Source: Lunularia cruciata
Taxonomy: Eukaryota > Streptophyta > Marchantiopsida > Lunulariales > Lunulariaceae
Assembly: GCA_948567375.1 (NCBI GenBank)
Contig: OX419755.1
Coordinates: 73,164,944-73,228,943, forward strand
DNA length: 64,000 nt
Reading direction: 5' to 3'
Each line of letters opens with the position of its first letter. Positions within the stretch are counted from its first letter, which is position 1. The translations under genes were made by a program, and so were the position numbers. Below the pieces are notes generated by a model. The model worked only from the letters and a program-made list of their open reading frames with translations, had not been told where the DNA came from and did no database searches. Shown here piece by piece: positions 30,710 to 42,836 of the stretch.

Positions 30710-33700
30710 ATGTTCCGCGTCCAATTCTACATTAGGCAGAAGGAGGCCTTTGTGAGAGACTTCAAGAGAGCTTGCATAGGAAACAATGAGAGGAGGAAGA
30801 ATGAGTGGGCCTCATTATTACCAGATTTCTTTGAGGATGCAGCACTTACATGGTATGAGTCAGAATACCAAAAGAGAGAGAGGAGAGAGGGGGAAGAGGA
30901 GTCTTGGGAGACTTTGACTTCAGCACTCATTGAGAACTTTCTTCCTGATGAGAGTTATGAGAGATTGATGAGTGAGGTTACATTTCTCAAGCAAGGAGAT
31001 GGAGAGAAAGTGAGAGTCTATGTGGAAAGAGTGGAAAAATTGGAGTCCAGATTTCGCATAGTGTTGAGGAAGGGTGGGGATGATGTGGAGACTACAATGA
31101 TTGGCATAGGGGCCATGCTCACCAAGAATTTTGTGGGAGGATTGAGACCACAAATTAGAAGCAAGGTGAGATATGAGAAACCTTCTTCCAAGGTTGAAGC
31201 TATCAAGATCACAATTCGTATGGAGGAGAGTTTGGAAGGGGATGAAAGTGATTTGGTGGTGAAGGAGGTTGTGCATCCTCCTCAAGGCTACAAGTATGGT
31301 GGAACTTCTGATACTTTGGTGACAAGGGTTACACCACAAGTAGTAGTTGCTCCAGTTCTTGCACCTCCACCAAAAGATCCACTCCAAACCATCACAGAAC
31401 AACTTGCGGATCTCAAGATCAATGTGGTGCAATTATGGGAGAAGAGAGAGGTGGATCAGAATGTAGGGAGAGGGCCTAGGAGTTATGGAAACCATCCATA
31501 TAGAGGAGGCCAACCAGCCAACAATTTCAATGATAGAAATTGTTTTGGTTGTGGGGGAAGAGGCCATATCCAAAGGAATTGCCCAAATTCCACTTACCAT
31601 GGAGGAAGGGGTTATGAGGGAGCCAATAGAGGGAAAGAGGGAGGTAGTGAAACCCAAGTGGCTCCTAATCCCAACAAAGGTAAGGGGATAGCATCCATAG
31701 ATGTGGTTGAGAGCAAGTATGAGAAGGGAGAGTGCTCAAACTCCAAGGGTCCTAATTTGGAGCTTTTGGCACAAGAGAAGAAGAGAGCTCGTTTTGCAGA
31801 GGATGTTCACTCTTCTCAAGGATTTACTTCAAGCAAGGATACTCCTATGTCTACTAGGAGCACTCGCACCTCAACACCATCAACAACAAAGACTCCAAGG
31901 AAGAAGTTGGGGATGGAGGACTTCTTGATCTCCAAGCAACAATGGAACTACAATGTGTTGGAGGATGTTGGTAGTCACAAGGCTAACATCACAGTGGGCC
32001 AATTAATTGCTTTGAACCCTACCTTGAGAAAGGAGCTTAGAGGTGGTTTGAGTTCTACAAGGAGCAAGAAGAAGAAGAAGGCAAAAGTTCCAATATCAAT
32101 GGGGGTGGTGGATGCCAAGCCAGCACCATGGGAAGCTTGTGAATATGCCTCCAAGATTGATGTGAGAGTGAATGGTCACAACATCAAGGATGCATTGGTT
32201 GATGGAGGATCAGCAGTGAATGCCATGTCAGAAAGGTTGATGAAGAAGTTGGGTATGATACCCTCAAGAGCTTCAACATTTGTGGTGAGCATGGCAAACA
32301 AGCAACAAGTTCGACCAGTAGGAGTGATGGATAAGGTGGTAGTTTCAGTTATGGGAGTTCAAAATCTCATGACTTTCCAAGTCTTGAAGGATTCAAGCTA
32401 TGACTTACTTCTTGGGAGGCCATGGTTGAGAGCAGCACGCACCACTGATCGATGGCACAAAGGGTACTTAAGGATTGGGCCATCAAACCATAGAGTCACT
32501 GTTCCTGTGACTAACACCACCAACACTTCACATTCAGATACCCCATCTTCTGATTATTGGGAATCTGATTCTGAAGGAGGAGCTTCAGGTGTGGACACAA
32601 GCATGGAAGAGGAGACTTCCACGGAGGAGGATGAATCTGAATCTGATTCAGATGTGTATCCTTTGTGTGCTATGGATTTTGCACCTAAGCCAGAGGTTTT
32701 GAAGGACCCAGATAAATCACCATTGACACTTGAGGAGGTAGAGAGAAGGTTATCTACCCTCAAGTATGGCCCAAATGTTACCAAGGAGGAGAAGGTGAGA
32801 TTTGAGGAGATTTTCCGCAAGTTCATCCATGTGTTTGCTTTTAGTTACAAGGATTTGAAGGAAGTCACCTTGGAGGAGCACAAGATAGAGGTGGAGTCAC
32901 ATGCAAGACCAATCCGCCAAAAGCAACGTCGCATTAGCCCACCAATATCTTTGGTTGTGAAGGAGGAGATTGATAAGCTCAAGGAGGCTGGATTTATCTT
33001 TGAGGTGGAGAATTCAAAATGGGTGTCTCCAATTGTCATTGTGAAGAAAAAGAATGGCAAGCTTCGGGTATGTGTGGATTACAAGAAGCTCAATGCTGTT
33101 ACCAAGAAGGACTACTACCCATTGCCATTCATTGATGAGATCTTGGAGGAGGTTGCAGGTCATGAGAGGTACAGTTTTGGAGATGGTTATAGTGGATATA
33201 ACCAAATAAAGATTGCACCAGAGCATCAACAACTCACCACATTCACCACACCTTGGGAAACTTACGCTTTCAAGGTCATGCCTTTTGGGCTTTGCAATGC
33301 TCCAGCCACATTCCAACGGTTCATGAACAAGGTATTTGAACCTTTCATTGGGAAATTTGTGAGAGATTTCATTGATGACTTTTGTGTCTATGGGAGCAAG
33401 GAGGAGCACTTTGAGCACCTAATCAAAGTCTTGAAACGCTTGGATGAGGCAAATGCATCACTCAACCCAGAGAAGTGCATTTTTGGATGTGAAGAAGGTC
33501 TACTTTTGGGGCACATCATCTCCAAGGATGGAATAGCAGTTGATCCTGAGAAGGTGAGGAAAATCTCAGACCTTCCATTCCCTTCAAGCTTGACAAAGTT
33601 ACGCCAATTCTTGGGAATGGTTGGGTACTATAGGAGGTTCATCTTCTCATTTTCCAACAAGGCTTATGCATTGACCATCTACATGAAGAAGGGTGTAGAT

Positions 33701-35524
33701 TACATGGTGATTTTGGAAGACAAGGAGGCTCTCAAAGCTTTTGAGGAGCTCAAGCAATCCCTTGTTGTAGCTCCAATTCTTGCTAAACCTGATTGGAGTA
33801 AGCCTTTCATCCTCTACACTGATGCTTCTAATGTAGCTATAGGATGCACTCTTAGTCAATTAGACCAAGATGGGCATGATCATCCAATAGCTTATGCTAG
33901 TAGGCAGATGGTTTCAGCAGAGAAGAACTACTCTGTCACAGAGAGAGAAGGGTTGGCAGTGATCTTTGGTCTCAAGAAGTTTAGACACTACTTGATTGGA
34001 GGGAAAGCCACAATTGTCACGGATCACAAGGCTTTGAAGTACATCTTCAACAAGCCTAATGTTGAAGGGAGACTAGCAAGGTGGATGATTCTCTTGTCTG
34101 AGTATGACTACACAATTGAGGATAGGCCAGGAAAGAAACATGCAAATGCTGATTTGTTATCTAGAGCCTATGATCATGATGGAGATGAGCCAGTAGATGA
34201 TTCCTTCCCGGATGAGGAGCTCATGACAATCTCAGTCACTCAAGAGGTTCCAATGGAGTACAAGGAGATTGTGGATTTTGTGACAAGAGGTAACTATCCA
34301 GAAGGGATGCATGCTAGGGAGAGGAAGGCCCTTGCAGCAAGATCTAGACCTTACACAATGGTGGATGATATTCTTTTTCACCAAGGAGCAGATGGTCTAC
34401 TTTGAAGAGCAGTGGGTAAGGAAAAGTCTATCCTACTCATAAAGGAGTTTCATGAAGGTTTAGTATGTGGAGGACACTTTGCAGGAAAGGTGACTGCTTT
34501 CAAGATTCTAGATGCAGGTTACCATTGGAGAGGGATTTTCAAGGATTGTCTTGATTATTGCAAAACTTGTCATGTTTGTCAAGCTTTTGCTAGAAAGTCT
34601 ACATCCACTCCACCACTTAGATCAATTCCATTGCTAGGACCCTTTGAGAAGTGGGGAATTGATTTTGTAGGACCTCTCAATAGAACCCCAAGGAACAATC
34701 GGTACATTGTGGTAGTTACTGATTACCTTACCAAGTGGGTTGAGGCTAGACCATTGAGGGACAAGAATGAAGATGAAGTGGGTAGATTTCTTTATGAACG
34801 CATTATCACTAGGTTTGGATGCCCTTTGGAGTTGGTTTCTGATAGAGGAGGAGAGTTTACAGGAAGCATTACTACAGCCATGCTACGACATTTCTCTATC
34901 ACACATAGAGTAACTACATCCTATAAGCCAAATTCCAATGGCTTGGCAGAGAGAACCAATCAGACCTTGTGCATGATGTTGGCCAAAGATGCAGAAATGG
35001 AGGGGGCTAAACATCATTGGGACAAGAGGATTCATGCAGTTTTGTGGGAGTATAGGACAACCATGAAGACTTCCACTGGATATTCTCCATTCCAATTGGT
35101 GTATGGTATTGAGTCTACCTTACCTATTCACTTTGATCTTCCTACCTTCCAAAGCATTCATAGGAGATTGAAGAAAGCACAAGGAAGTGATGCAGAGAAG
35201 TCAAGGAAGGATCAACTCATGGAGTTGGAAGAGGCAAGAGCAGTTGCTATGGTTCGAGTGGAGCAAGCCCAAAGGAAACAAAAGGAGAGCTATGACAAGA
35301 GGCAAGGCAAGAAGAAGGTGGAGCCTTTCAAAGAAGGTGATTGGGTAATGTTGTTTGATTCCATTCGATTCAAGAGAGTACAAAAGAAGTTTTTGCCTAA
35401 GTACTTTGGACCTTTCATAGTAGAGAAGGTGTGGGGAAATTACACTTATGATCTCAAGGAGTTGGGAGGAAGACACTTTGATAGGATTAACCATGATAAG
35501 TTGAAGATGTACCATAGAAGGTAG
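30710..35524 (+). pseudogene. G1 gag-pol of copy D: fused 5' end, nonsense before integrase
   Basis: The frame opens at the ATG of the small 5' ORF (MFRVQFYIRQKEA), then passes in frame into gag at FVRDFKRAC because the GGAGGC-to-GGAGGC deletion removed the true gag start. It stays open through knuckle, protease, RT (FIDDF) and RNase H to a TGA at 34403-34405, where B has CGA (Arg). The rest (zinc region and DDE core of integrase) is open to 35524. The product would lack integrase and the first ~17 residues of gag. Enzymes would have to come from another copy for it to move. Confidence 0.9.
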
Positions 35525-35572
35525 AGAGACCTTCACTTTGAGGACAAAGTGAAAACTTAGTCCGGGGGTAAA

Positions 35573-36250
35573 TGTAACACCCATTTGTGCATGTGTGTGG
35601 TATTGTGATATTTAGCTTGTATTACAAGTACTTAAGAGATATTATTTATATAGAGATAAAGGATGGTTCTATATTAGTCATGGTTAGCTAAAGTTAGTCA
35701 TAGCTAAGATAGATGGGACCTTACTTTAGAGGAAGTAGAAAAGATGAGCACCACTATTTTGGATTTTAGTGTGTTGACTTGGTATTATTCCTAGGTGTTT
35801 GGCTTTGGGGAAAGAGTTGAGAACTCTTGGGCCCGCAAGCCTTTTTGTTTTGGATTCTTCTTTAGTCCAAGGATAGCCCATGTGAAGGAATCCTTGCTTT
35901 AGTGGTTGGGTCAAGATAAGGGGAATATGCCCATGTGAATGGATATTCCTTTCTACTTTTTGACTTTACTTGACTTTTAGTCTAGTAACTTGAGTTACTA
36001 CGGTAATTAGTAACTTTGGTACGTAACTATTTCACAAGTATATAAACAAGGAGTGAGGAGGTACTCATCATCCTTTCATTTGCAACTATCTCTCTCTCAT
36101 TGAGTTCTCTAGTGAGCAATGTCTTGAGTCTTGGAGTGTTAGCCTTGGAGGAGTATGATGGAGTTGGGGTTCCTTGCCTTCTTAGTCCATGGTGCGCTAC
36201 CATAATAGCCATCAGAGGTTCATCCTGAGTGAGAGACAGGCCGGCTCACA
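35573..36250 (+). repeat. 3' LTR of G1 copy D
   Basis: 678 bp. It lacks one G in TTAGCTTGGTATTAC compared with its 5' LTR; the same one-base loss appears in the 5' LTR of F. Confidence 0.93.
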
Positions 36251-37808
36251 GGACAAGCCATCCAACTCCAGTCCATACAGTGTTTGCACTAACTTATGAC
36301 AGAAAATCACTTCAGCTGGCGCTTTTCACACACACTCTATCTGACAACAATAAAGACAACTCACCCTCCGAATCTCTTCCTTCACCTTCCAGCAACACTC
36401 CCATCAATGCCTCCTTGCAAAGGTTTTTGTTCTCAGCCAAAGTTCCCTCCATGAAATGCCCTCAGCTCTCTTGCAATAATTTCTTTTCTGTCCAGCCCTC
36501 TCTCTCCTGCATAGTCCTTCATTTTCTTGAGAAGAAACACTTTCTGCCCTGCACTCTCAAGCCCTCTGCTTTTGTGCAAAAATTTCCTTTCTATCCATCC
36601 CTCTCTCTCCTGCAAAGTCCTTCACTCGCTTGAGAAGAAACACTTTCTGCCTTGCACTCTCAAGACCTAACAGTCCTCATGCAAAAATTTCCCTTCTGTC
36701 CCAGCACTTACTCTCCTACACATGCTCCATTCCTTCAAGAAAAAAAATCCTCTTTTGCCCTGCTGTCTCAAGCCCTAACATCTTCCTGTGAAAATTTCCT
36801 TTCTCCTAGCCCTCTCTCTCCTACAAAGTCCTTCACTCTCTTGAGAAGAAACCTTTCTGCCCTGCACTCTCAAGCCCTAACAGTCCTCATGCAAAAAATT
36901 CCCTTCTGTCCTAGCATTTACTCTCCTGCACATGCTCCATTCCTTCAAGAAAAAACCATCTCTTGCACTGCTATCTCAAGCCCTAACATCTTCATGCAAA
37001 AATTTCCTTTCCCCCAGCCTTCTTTCTCTTGCAAAGTCTTTCACTCTCTTGACAAGAAACCTTTCTGCCCTGCACTCTCAAGCCCCAACAGTCCTGCAAA
37101 AAATTCCCTTCTGTCCCAGCACTTACTCTCCTGCACATGCTCCATTCCTTCAAGAAAAAACCATCTCTTGCCCTGCTATCTCAAGCCCTAACATCTTCTT
37201 GTGAAAATTTCCTTTCTCCCAGCCCTCTCTCCCCTGCAAAGTCCTTCACTCTCTTGAGAAGAAATCTTTCTGCCCTGCACTCTCAAGCCCTAACAGTCTT
37301 CCTGCAAAAATTTCCCTTCTGTCCCAGCACTTACTCTCCTGCACACATATCTAAACTAAAATTCTCCTCTCCTTCTATTCACCACACTCCTTTCCCCGAA
37401 AACTTCCTGCCTCTTCTCGAAACCCCTCTGTAGCTTTCCAAAAACCCTTGAGACCCCAATAACATAATAATACTCCAACAGTTAAGTGACAAGCAAAATA
37501 CCCCAAGCTTATGTAACATTAAAGAAAATCCACCACTCAATTTCGTCTGTCCCTTAACACAAGAGAAAATCCTTGAGCTTACAGGAACAAAAAAAACTAC
37601 TGGTTTCACCATAACATAAACCCTTGAGTTCACTAACATGAAAACTCACACCAAATGGCACCAATACTATGTGTAGATTATTTTCCCAATGACATCCACC
37701 CCCACTAATCCTGTACAGCCACCGGTCTGCACCAACAAGTCTCGAGTGATCAATATCAACTTTCTTCAGTGGCATCTTCTAAATCACCTCCAGATCTAAA
37801 GTTACGAT
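36251..37808 (-). repeat. 3' LTR of G4 element Z (partial)
   Basis: Its first part (GACAAGCCATCCAACTC...) matches the right LTR from about 61815. The inner border is uncertain. A pyrimidine stretch TCTCTTTCCTCC at about 37809-37820 would be the polypurine tract on the minus strand. The outer ~470 bp present in the right LTR are missing here, because C and D lie at the break. Confidence 0.7.
36590..37350. repeat. Tandem array, ~205-210 bp unit, inside the G4 LTR
   Basis: The marker CTCTCCTRCACATGCTCC-type segment recurs at 36711, 36921, 37126 and (as CTCTCCTGCACA) 37334, spacings of 210, 205 and 208 bp. Units are pyrimidine-rich with CTCTTGAGAAGAAACC and CTCAAGCCCTAACA blocks. The right LTR has fewer units (markers at 62274 and 62483, 209 bp apart). 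Long ORFs read through the array only because the unit lacks stops in some frames. Confidence 0.8.
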
Positions 37809-37829
37809 CTCTTTCCTCCTTGGTTCCAA

Positions 37830-39492
37830 ATCACCTCTTGAAAATTTTAACCCTTTTCCTTGCATATGGCAGACAATGTTAAGTACCATCTAGCTCTTGC
37901 ACACTATAGGTGGCATTCTCGTGAACTTTGGTAACAACAAATGGGCCATGCCAATGGCGGGCAAACTTCTTGAGGGTCAAATGCTATACGTCTAGGCTGT
38001 CATCAGAAATCAGCACCTAGTCCCCTTCATTGATAGGCACTGGTTGCAGTTGGTGAGTCTTGTCAAAGTATACTTTGTTCCTCAGCCATGCTTCCTTCAC
38101 CTTCTTGCATGCCACTTGTATTCTTTGTGGCATCAAGTTAAAGTGCTCAATTTGCGCAAAATCAATTCCTCTATAGACACGTTATCCTCCCACTGAATAT
38201 TTCTCCAACTAACAATGTCCTCCTCCACAAGCATAATAGGTAAGTGCCCTGATACTTATTCAGCAGGCGGCATTCGTGTCACCGAGCTGCAAGTTAACCT
38301 ATCAGCCATAAGCGCTAAGGGCAGCAAATCAGGCCATCTGTATGTCTCACCTTGGCAAGCCTTCACCAAAGCATTCACTATTGGTGGATGACCTCTTTCA
38401 CTCTTGCCATTGGCTTTCGGATTGTAGGCGGTAGTCAGGTTCAGTTTGATGTTGAACTTAGCAAAGAAGTCAGCTGCTTCCCTTGCATCCAACTCTCCTC
38501 AATCTGCCCTCATCCGGTAGAAACATCCATGCCTAGCAATGATGTCCTCTAAGACAAACCAACACATCTGTTGGGTATGTGTAGACGACAATGCTCTTCC
38601 TTCCATAATTAGACAGATCTTTCCTAGCCAGTACTAGATTTTTAGCTCCTCGGACTCCTAAAGGCATATGAACCAAGTCCAAAACCCATTGAAAATGAAG
38701 ATTCAGTGGATAAGTAGGCTTCAAACCATCTCTGTGCCTTACCTTGGAGTAGATCTAACAGATTTCACAGGTTTCCACATACCGCCGTACCTCTATATAA
38801 ATACTTGGCCACCAATACAAACCTTGGATGCGCTTGTATGTACCCTGAACCCCACAATGTCCGGCAACATCCGCATCATGTGACTCATGTAGCACTCTCT
38901 GCTTTGTCTCCTCATCTCCCAACACTCTCAGTGGAACTCCAAAGCTGCCCTTGGGCCTTCGCCAAAGATACCCATCCTTCAACAAGAATTTTCCGGATCT
39001 CCTTCTAATCTTCTCAAACTTTTCCCTGGTCCATTTGGAGTTCTTCTCTAGAGAACTAAGATACTTTCTAACAACCAGAAGATCATCCATGTACAGTTCT
39101 TCTCTAAAGGGTAAGTTCAAGTCCAACTCATGCACATCCACCATACAGTCATTTTCAGCTCCTTCATAACATGCTCTAGACAGCATATCAGCTATTGGAT
39201 TGTCCTTCCCAGCTATGTACCTTAGCTCTAGATTAAACATCCAAATGAATGCTATCCAACGCAACATAGCAATGTCTGGAGTGTCATAGTTGGCAACCAT
39301 TCCAAGCAGCGGCAAGCAATCTATCTCTAGGATGACATAGGTCCCTATTAGGCAGTTTCTATCCTGTCTTAGTGCTATCTTGGCACCCCACAATTCCCAT
39401 TTGATCTGAGGGTACCTTTGCTGCCATTTCGGGAAGATCCTTGCTCCAAACCTTGCTGCAAATCTGCTGCTATTCTTGTCATCTTGGCCCAC
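37830..39492 (-). pseudogene. G4 RNase H end and integrase of element Z
   Basis: Minus strand. 39492-38755 is open: RNase H tail (EIDCLPLLGM, IAGKDNPIADMLSRA), a linker, then the integrase zinc region H...GHCGVQGTYKRI...WWPSIY...CEIC. Next come WVLDLVHMPLG (first Asp region, about 38690) and TTAYNPKANGKSERGH (Glu region, 38256-38492) with WPDLLPLALMADR. The C-terminal domain near 37900-37970 reads HWHGPFVVTKVHENATY. No chromodomain is seen. Stops and frame changes show it is dead. Confidence 0.8.
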
Positions 39493-39556
39493 AGCCCAAC
39501 CAGCAGCATAGGAACTTCAGTCAACCATAACTATAATTGGTCGCCCATAGCGGTAG

Positions 39557-41293
39557 TCAAGCGGGTGGAGCACAGGTGGGTTCTGCAGCACTTTCTTCAC
39601 TTTTGCCATAGCAACCAATTGTTCCAGTCTCCAGACAAACCTGATCCTTTTCCTCAAAAGCTAGTAGAGTGGCTATGCAACATGACCAAAGTGCGGAATC
39701 CAAATACGATAGAAAACACATGCCCTTACGAACCTTCTTACCTCTTGAACCGAGGAACAGTCCTTGATCTTCCCAATTATGTCCACCTTCTCCGGATTTG
39801 GCTTCCTCCCATACAAGCCACACAGGTATTCCACCACAAGGATTTCTCCAAGTCCAAATGCTGACCTCTCTCCAAAGAGAGTCACCCCTGCTTCCATCAA
39901 CCTTCTCAGTATCGCTTCCACATCCTAAATATGATCCATGACAAACTTCCTAATACCCCCATCCAACAAATTTTCATCCTTCTTGCTCTCTATGCAGCCC
40001 TTGATAGCTATATCATCCAGGAATGGAGGGGTCTTCTCAAGGATAAAAGATTGCAGAATTCAATTCATAGTGCTTTGCATATGCGCCACAGAGTTAGTAG
40101 CCCCCATCAAGAGAGTGCGCATACGCATCAGACCTAACGGTGTTCGCATTGTGGTTATGTCTTGGCTCCCTTCAGCAAGCTGAAACTGATCATAACCTAA
40201 ATACAAATCTCCTCTAGAGTAAGTTGCCCTCCCTGCAAACTCTTCAGCAAATTCATCCACAGCCGGTCCTACACCAAAATTCTGGGTTGTTACCTTATTT
40301 GGTGGTTGCATATCCTATATGAACCGCAACTTACCATTCTTCTTTCGAAATGTGAACCAGCGATTTGAGTATGGCGCTTCTGATGGTTCTAAAATCTTTG
40401 CCTAAACTTTCTCCTTTAATAGTTCTGTCAACTAGAGCAGAAGCGCCTTTGGCACCGGTATTGGTCGCAGATCCCACGGTACATGCGGAACCGTGAAAAT
40501 TATCATCGATATGACTTCCTGCGGGTTCACACACCCAATCTCCTCAATCTTGAAAGAAAAAGCTTTCCCGCGCTTACCAATCATTTCCATAAATGCATCG
40601 CACTCAACCTCTGTGAGCAAACCATCCCCTCCAATTGTAAGCTCATCCAAGGTCTCTTTAGTAAACAAATGACCAATATCCTTTTCCTGTCTTAGTCTTG
40701 GTTCCTCTCTAGTCCTACGCAACAATTTAGAAGCATCCAATGGCAATGGGACAACAATAGGATGAACCTTTTTATCCACTATTTTGTACTTAGTGTTACA
40801 TCTCACTTCATGAACCAACTCTGAAAGTACTTCATGAAGCTCCCTTCCTATTTCAATCACGGTTTCTCCTTTCTCCATTGCCCCGATCACCCTCTGGACT
40901 GCCCTGCCTTCTCCCTAATCCTCCAACACTCCAATGATAGTCTCGCTATCATCCATTTCCCTTGCTGTTTTCAGAACTCTCTCTTTCCCTTTCATTCTTT
41001 TTTGCAGAATTCCTGAGGTGCTCCCTATGTGTGCAAAGCAAATAGAGTGGTAGAACTATTTGCTTTGCACATAGTTCTACCACTCTAGATTCCCACATAG
41101 GTCCTATCAAAATAGTCTTCCTCGCTGATCTCTCACGGTGGGATGTAGCATAGGGCGCCTTGTCCTCCCACCTTCTCTGACAAGATGCCTAGTGGAAACC
41201 CCATCTTCTAGTAGGCTTCTCTGGATCTTTTAACTCTCTCCTGTTCTTGTCGCTGCCTGGCAACACAGTAGGGAATTGCTTTATTCTAGTCCC
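39557..41293 (-). pseudogene. G4 RT region of element Z
   Basis: Minus strand. 40890-40432 is the pre-RT stretch (VHPIVVPLPLDA, FTKETLDEL). RT follows in broken frames with DLYLGYDQFQLAEGSQDITT, TPLGLMRMRTLLMGATNSV, the catalytic PFLDDIAIKG at 40026-39997, and a C-terminal part at 39921-39673 (GYLCGLYGRKP-like, VQEVRRFVRACVFYRIWIP). The wording LGYDQFQLAEGSQD and FLDDIAIKG differs from the SGYNQI and DDFCVYG/DDILVYS seen in G1 and C3, so this is a separate lineage. The part at 41000-41293 is linker or protease end, and joins the 47421-47987 segment across E. Confidence 0.78.
41021..41088. repeat. Interleaved inverted repeats in the G4 coding region
   Basis: Two words, P (TGTGCAAAGCAAATAG) and Q (AGTGGTAGAACT), are followed at once by their reverse complements in the order P-Q-P'-Q'. 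Either pair could fold as a hairpin but not both together. It looks like a local template-switch product. Confidence 0.7.
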
Positions 41294-41297
41294 GTTC
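41294..41297. repeat. 4-bp target duplication GTTC of G1 copy E (partner 47417-47420)
   Basis: GTTC precedes TGTAACACCC and follows GGCTCACA. The G4 minus-strand reading continues across when one copy is removed. Confidence 0.88.
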
Positions 41298-41976
41298 TGT
41301 AACACCCATTTGTGCATGTGTGTGGTATTGTGATATTTAGCTTAGTATTACAAGTACTTAAGAGATATTATTTATATAGAGATAAAGGATGGTTCTATAT
41401 TAGTCATGGTTAGCTAAAGTTAGTCATAGCTAAGATAGATGGGACCTTACTTTAGAGGAAGTAGAAAAGATGAGCACCACTATTTTGGATTTTAGTGTGT
41501 TGACTTGGTATTATTCCTAGGTGTTTGGCTTTGGGGAAAGAGTTGAGAACTCTTGGGCCCGCAAGCCTTTTTGTTTTGGATTCTTCTTTAGTCCAAGGAT
41601 AGCCCATGTGAAGGAATCCTTGCTTTAGTGGTTGGGTCAAGATAAGGGGAATATGCCCATGTGAATGGATATTCCTTTCTACTTTTTGACTTTACTTGAC
41701 TTTTAGTCTAGTAACTTGAGTTACTACGGTAATTAGTAACTTTGGTACGTAACTATTTCACAAGTATATAAACAAGGAGTGAGGAGGTACTCATCATCCT
41801 TTCATTTGCAACTATCTCTCTCTCATTGAGTTCTCTAGTGAGCAATGTCTTGAGTCTTGGAGTGTTAGCCTTGGAGGAGTATGATGGAGTTGGGGTTCCT
41901 TGCCTTCTTAGTCCATGGTGCGCTACCATAATAGCCATCAGAGGTTCATCCTGAGTGAGAGACAGGCCGGCTCACA
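41298..41976 (+). repeat. 5' LTR of G1 copy E
   Basis: 679 bp, TGTAACACCC to GGCTCACA, with one visible substitution (TTAGCTTAGTATT) against B. Confidence 0.93.
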
Positions 41977-42017
41977 TTTTTGGTTCCGTTGCCGGGACCT
42001 CTCTAGAAGGCAAGATA

Positions 42018-42188
42018 ATGTTCCGCGTCCAATTCTACATTAGGCAGAAGGAGGCTATGAGAGCTCACTTGGAGAGAACATTAGGAGAGGAGAGGGCTGA
42101 ACTTATGTTAGAGAACCAAGATCCATTTGTATACCCTGTAGTTCATTATGATGTCTTTGAGGTGATTTTGTACATCTTGTACACATGA
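42018..42188 (+). CDS. Small 5' ORF (56 aa) of G1 copy E
   Basis: Same frame and sequence as the small ORF at 16450-16620 in B. Role unknown; possibly only an upstream ORF. Confidence 0.3.
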   Translation: MFRVQFYIRQKEAMRAHLERTLGEERAELMLENQDPFVYPVVHYDVFEVILYILYT

Positions 42189-42836
42189 GAGGAATTGGAG
42201 AGATTGTGTGAGGTGGATTGCAGATTTTGGGGATTAAGGTGATTTTGGGCAAAATCTCAAGTTTGAGATCTGGACTTGAGATTTCTACACATGATAGCTT
42301 GGGTTATCTTTCAGTTAGCACACTTGAAATTATTGAGAGAGCTTCTATGCGCACTGGGCTAGAATTTTTGAAAGTTGATAGGGTAAAGTGCTCCCGCAAC
42401 TGCATGCTCTCTGGAAAATTGTACAGAGTCTGCCATTTCTTCAATTTTCAGTGAATTGTCCTGAAAATTTTCAAGAAAATTCAGTGCATTGTATCCTACC
42501 TGGTGCCACAAAAATTAGAGAGAGATCATTTTTGCGCAGTGCGTTATGAGTTTTTGAAGTGAGGGGGGTGGTTTTCAGACCAAATCTGAAATATGGGTGC
42601 TGAATAGAAAGGTGTCTAGGCCAAATGGCTCGATGAAAAGATCTAAAATTTTGCAGGGAGGGACGCCCTAGAGTTGTGATCAAGTGTGGAAAATTTCAGA
42701 GGACTGTGACATATTCGTTGGGAGATTTGAGTGACATTGTGAGGAAGGGTCAATTCTGCAGAGTGGAGATCTCATGCATGAGAAGTTTGAGATCAACAAA
42801 AAGCATGTTTGAGTGTTTAGATTCATCTTTGGGAAC

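Larger units (their letters stand above)
29990..36250 (+). mobile_element. G1 copy D: young, internally deleted Ty3/gypsy element
   Basis: 6261 bp with a GGAC duplication. The LTRs (29990-30668, 679 bp; 35573-36250, 678 bp) differ by one deleted G. The leader, ORF1 and gag start are removed by a 1540-bp deletion between two GGAGGC copies, and a nonsense codon interrupts pol. It lies in the 3' LTR of G4 element Z. Confidence 0.93.

Noticed and set aside
36652-37191. 179-codon ORF, and the 284-codon ORF at 61773-62627
   Set aside because: They read through the pyrimidine-rich tandem array of the G4 LTR. The composition is repetitive (Ser, Leu, Phe, Pro) with no domain; the repeat unit explains the open frame.
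36590-37350. CRISPR-like array
   Set aside because: The units are ~207 bp and contiguous with no unique spacers, inside a plant retrotransposon LTR.
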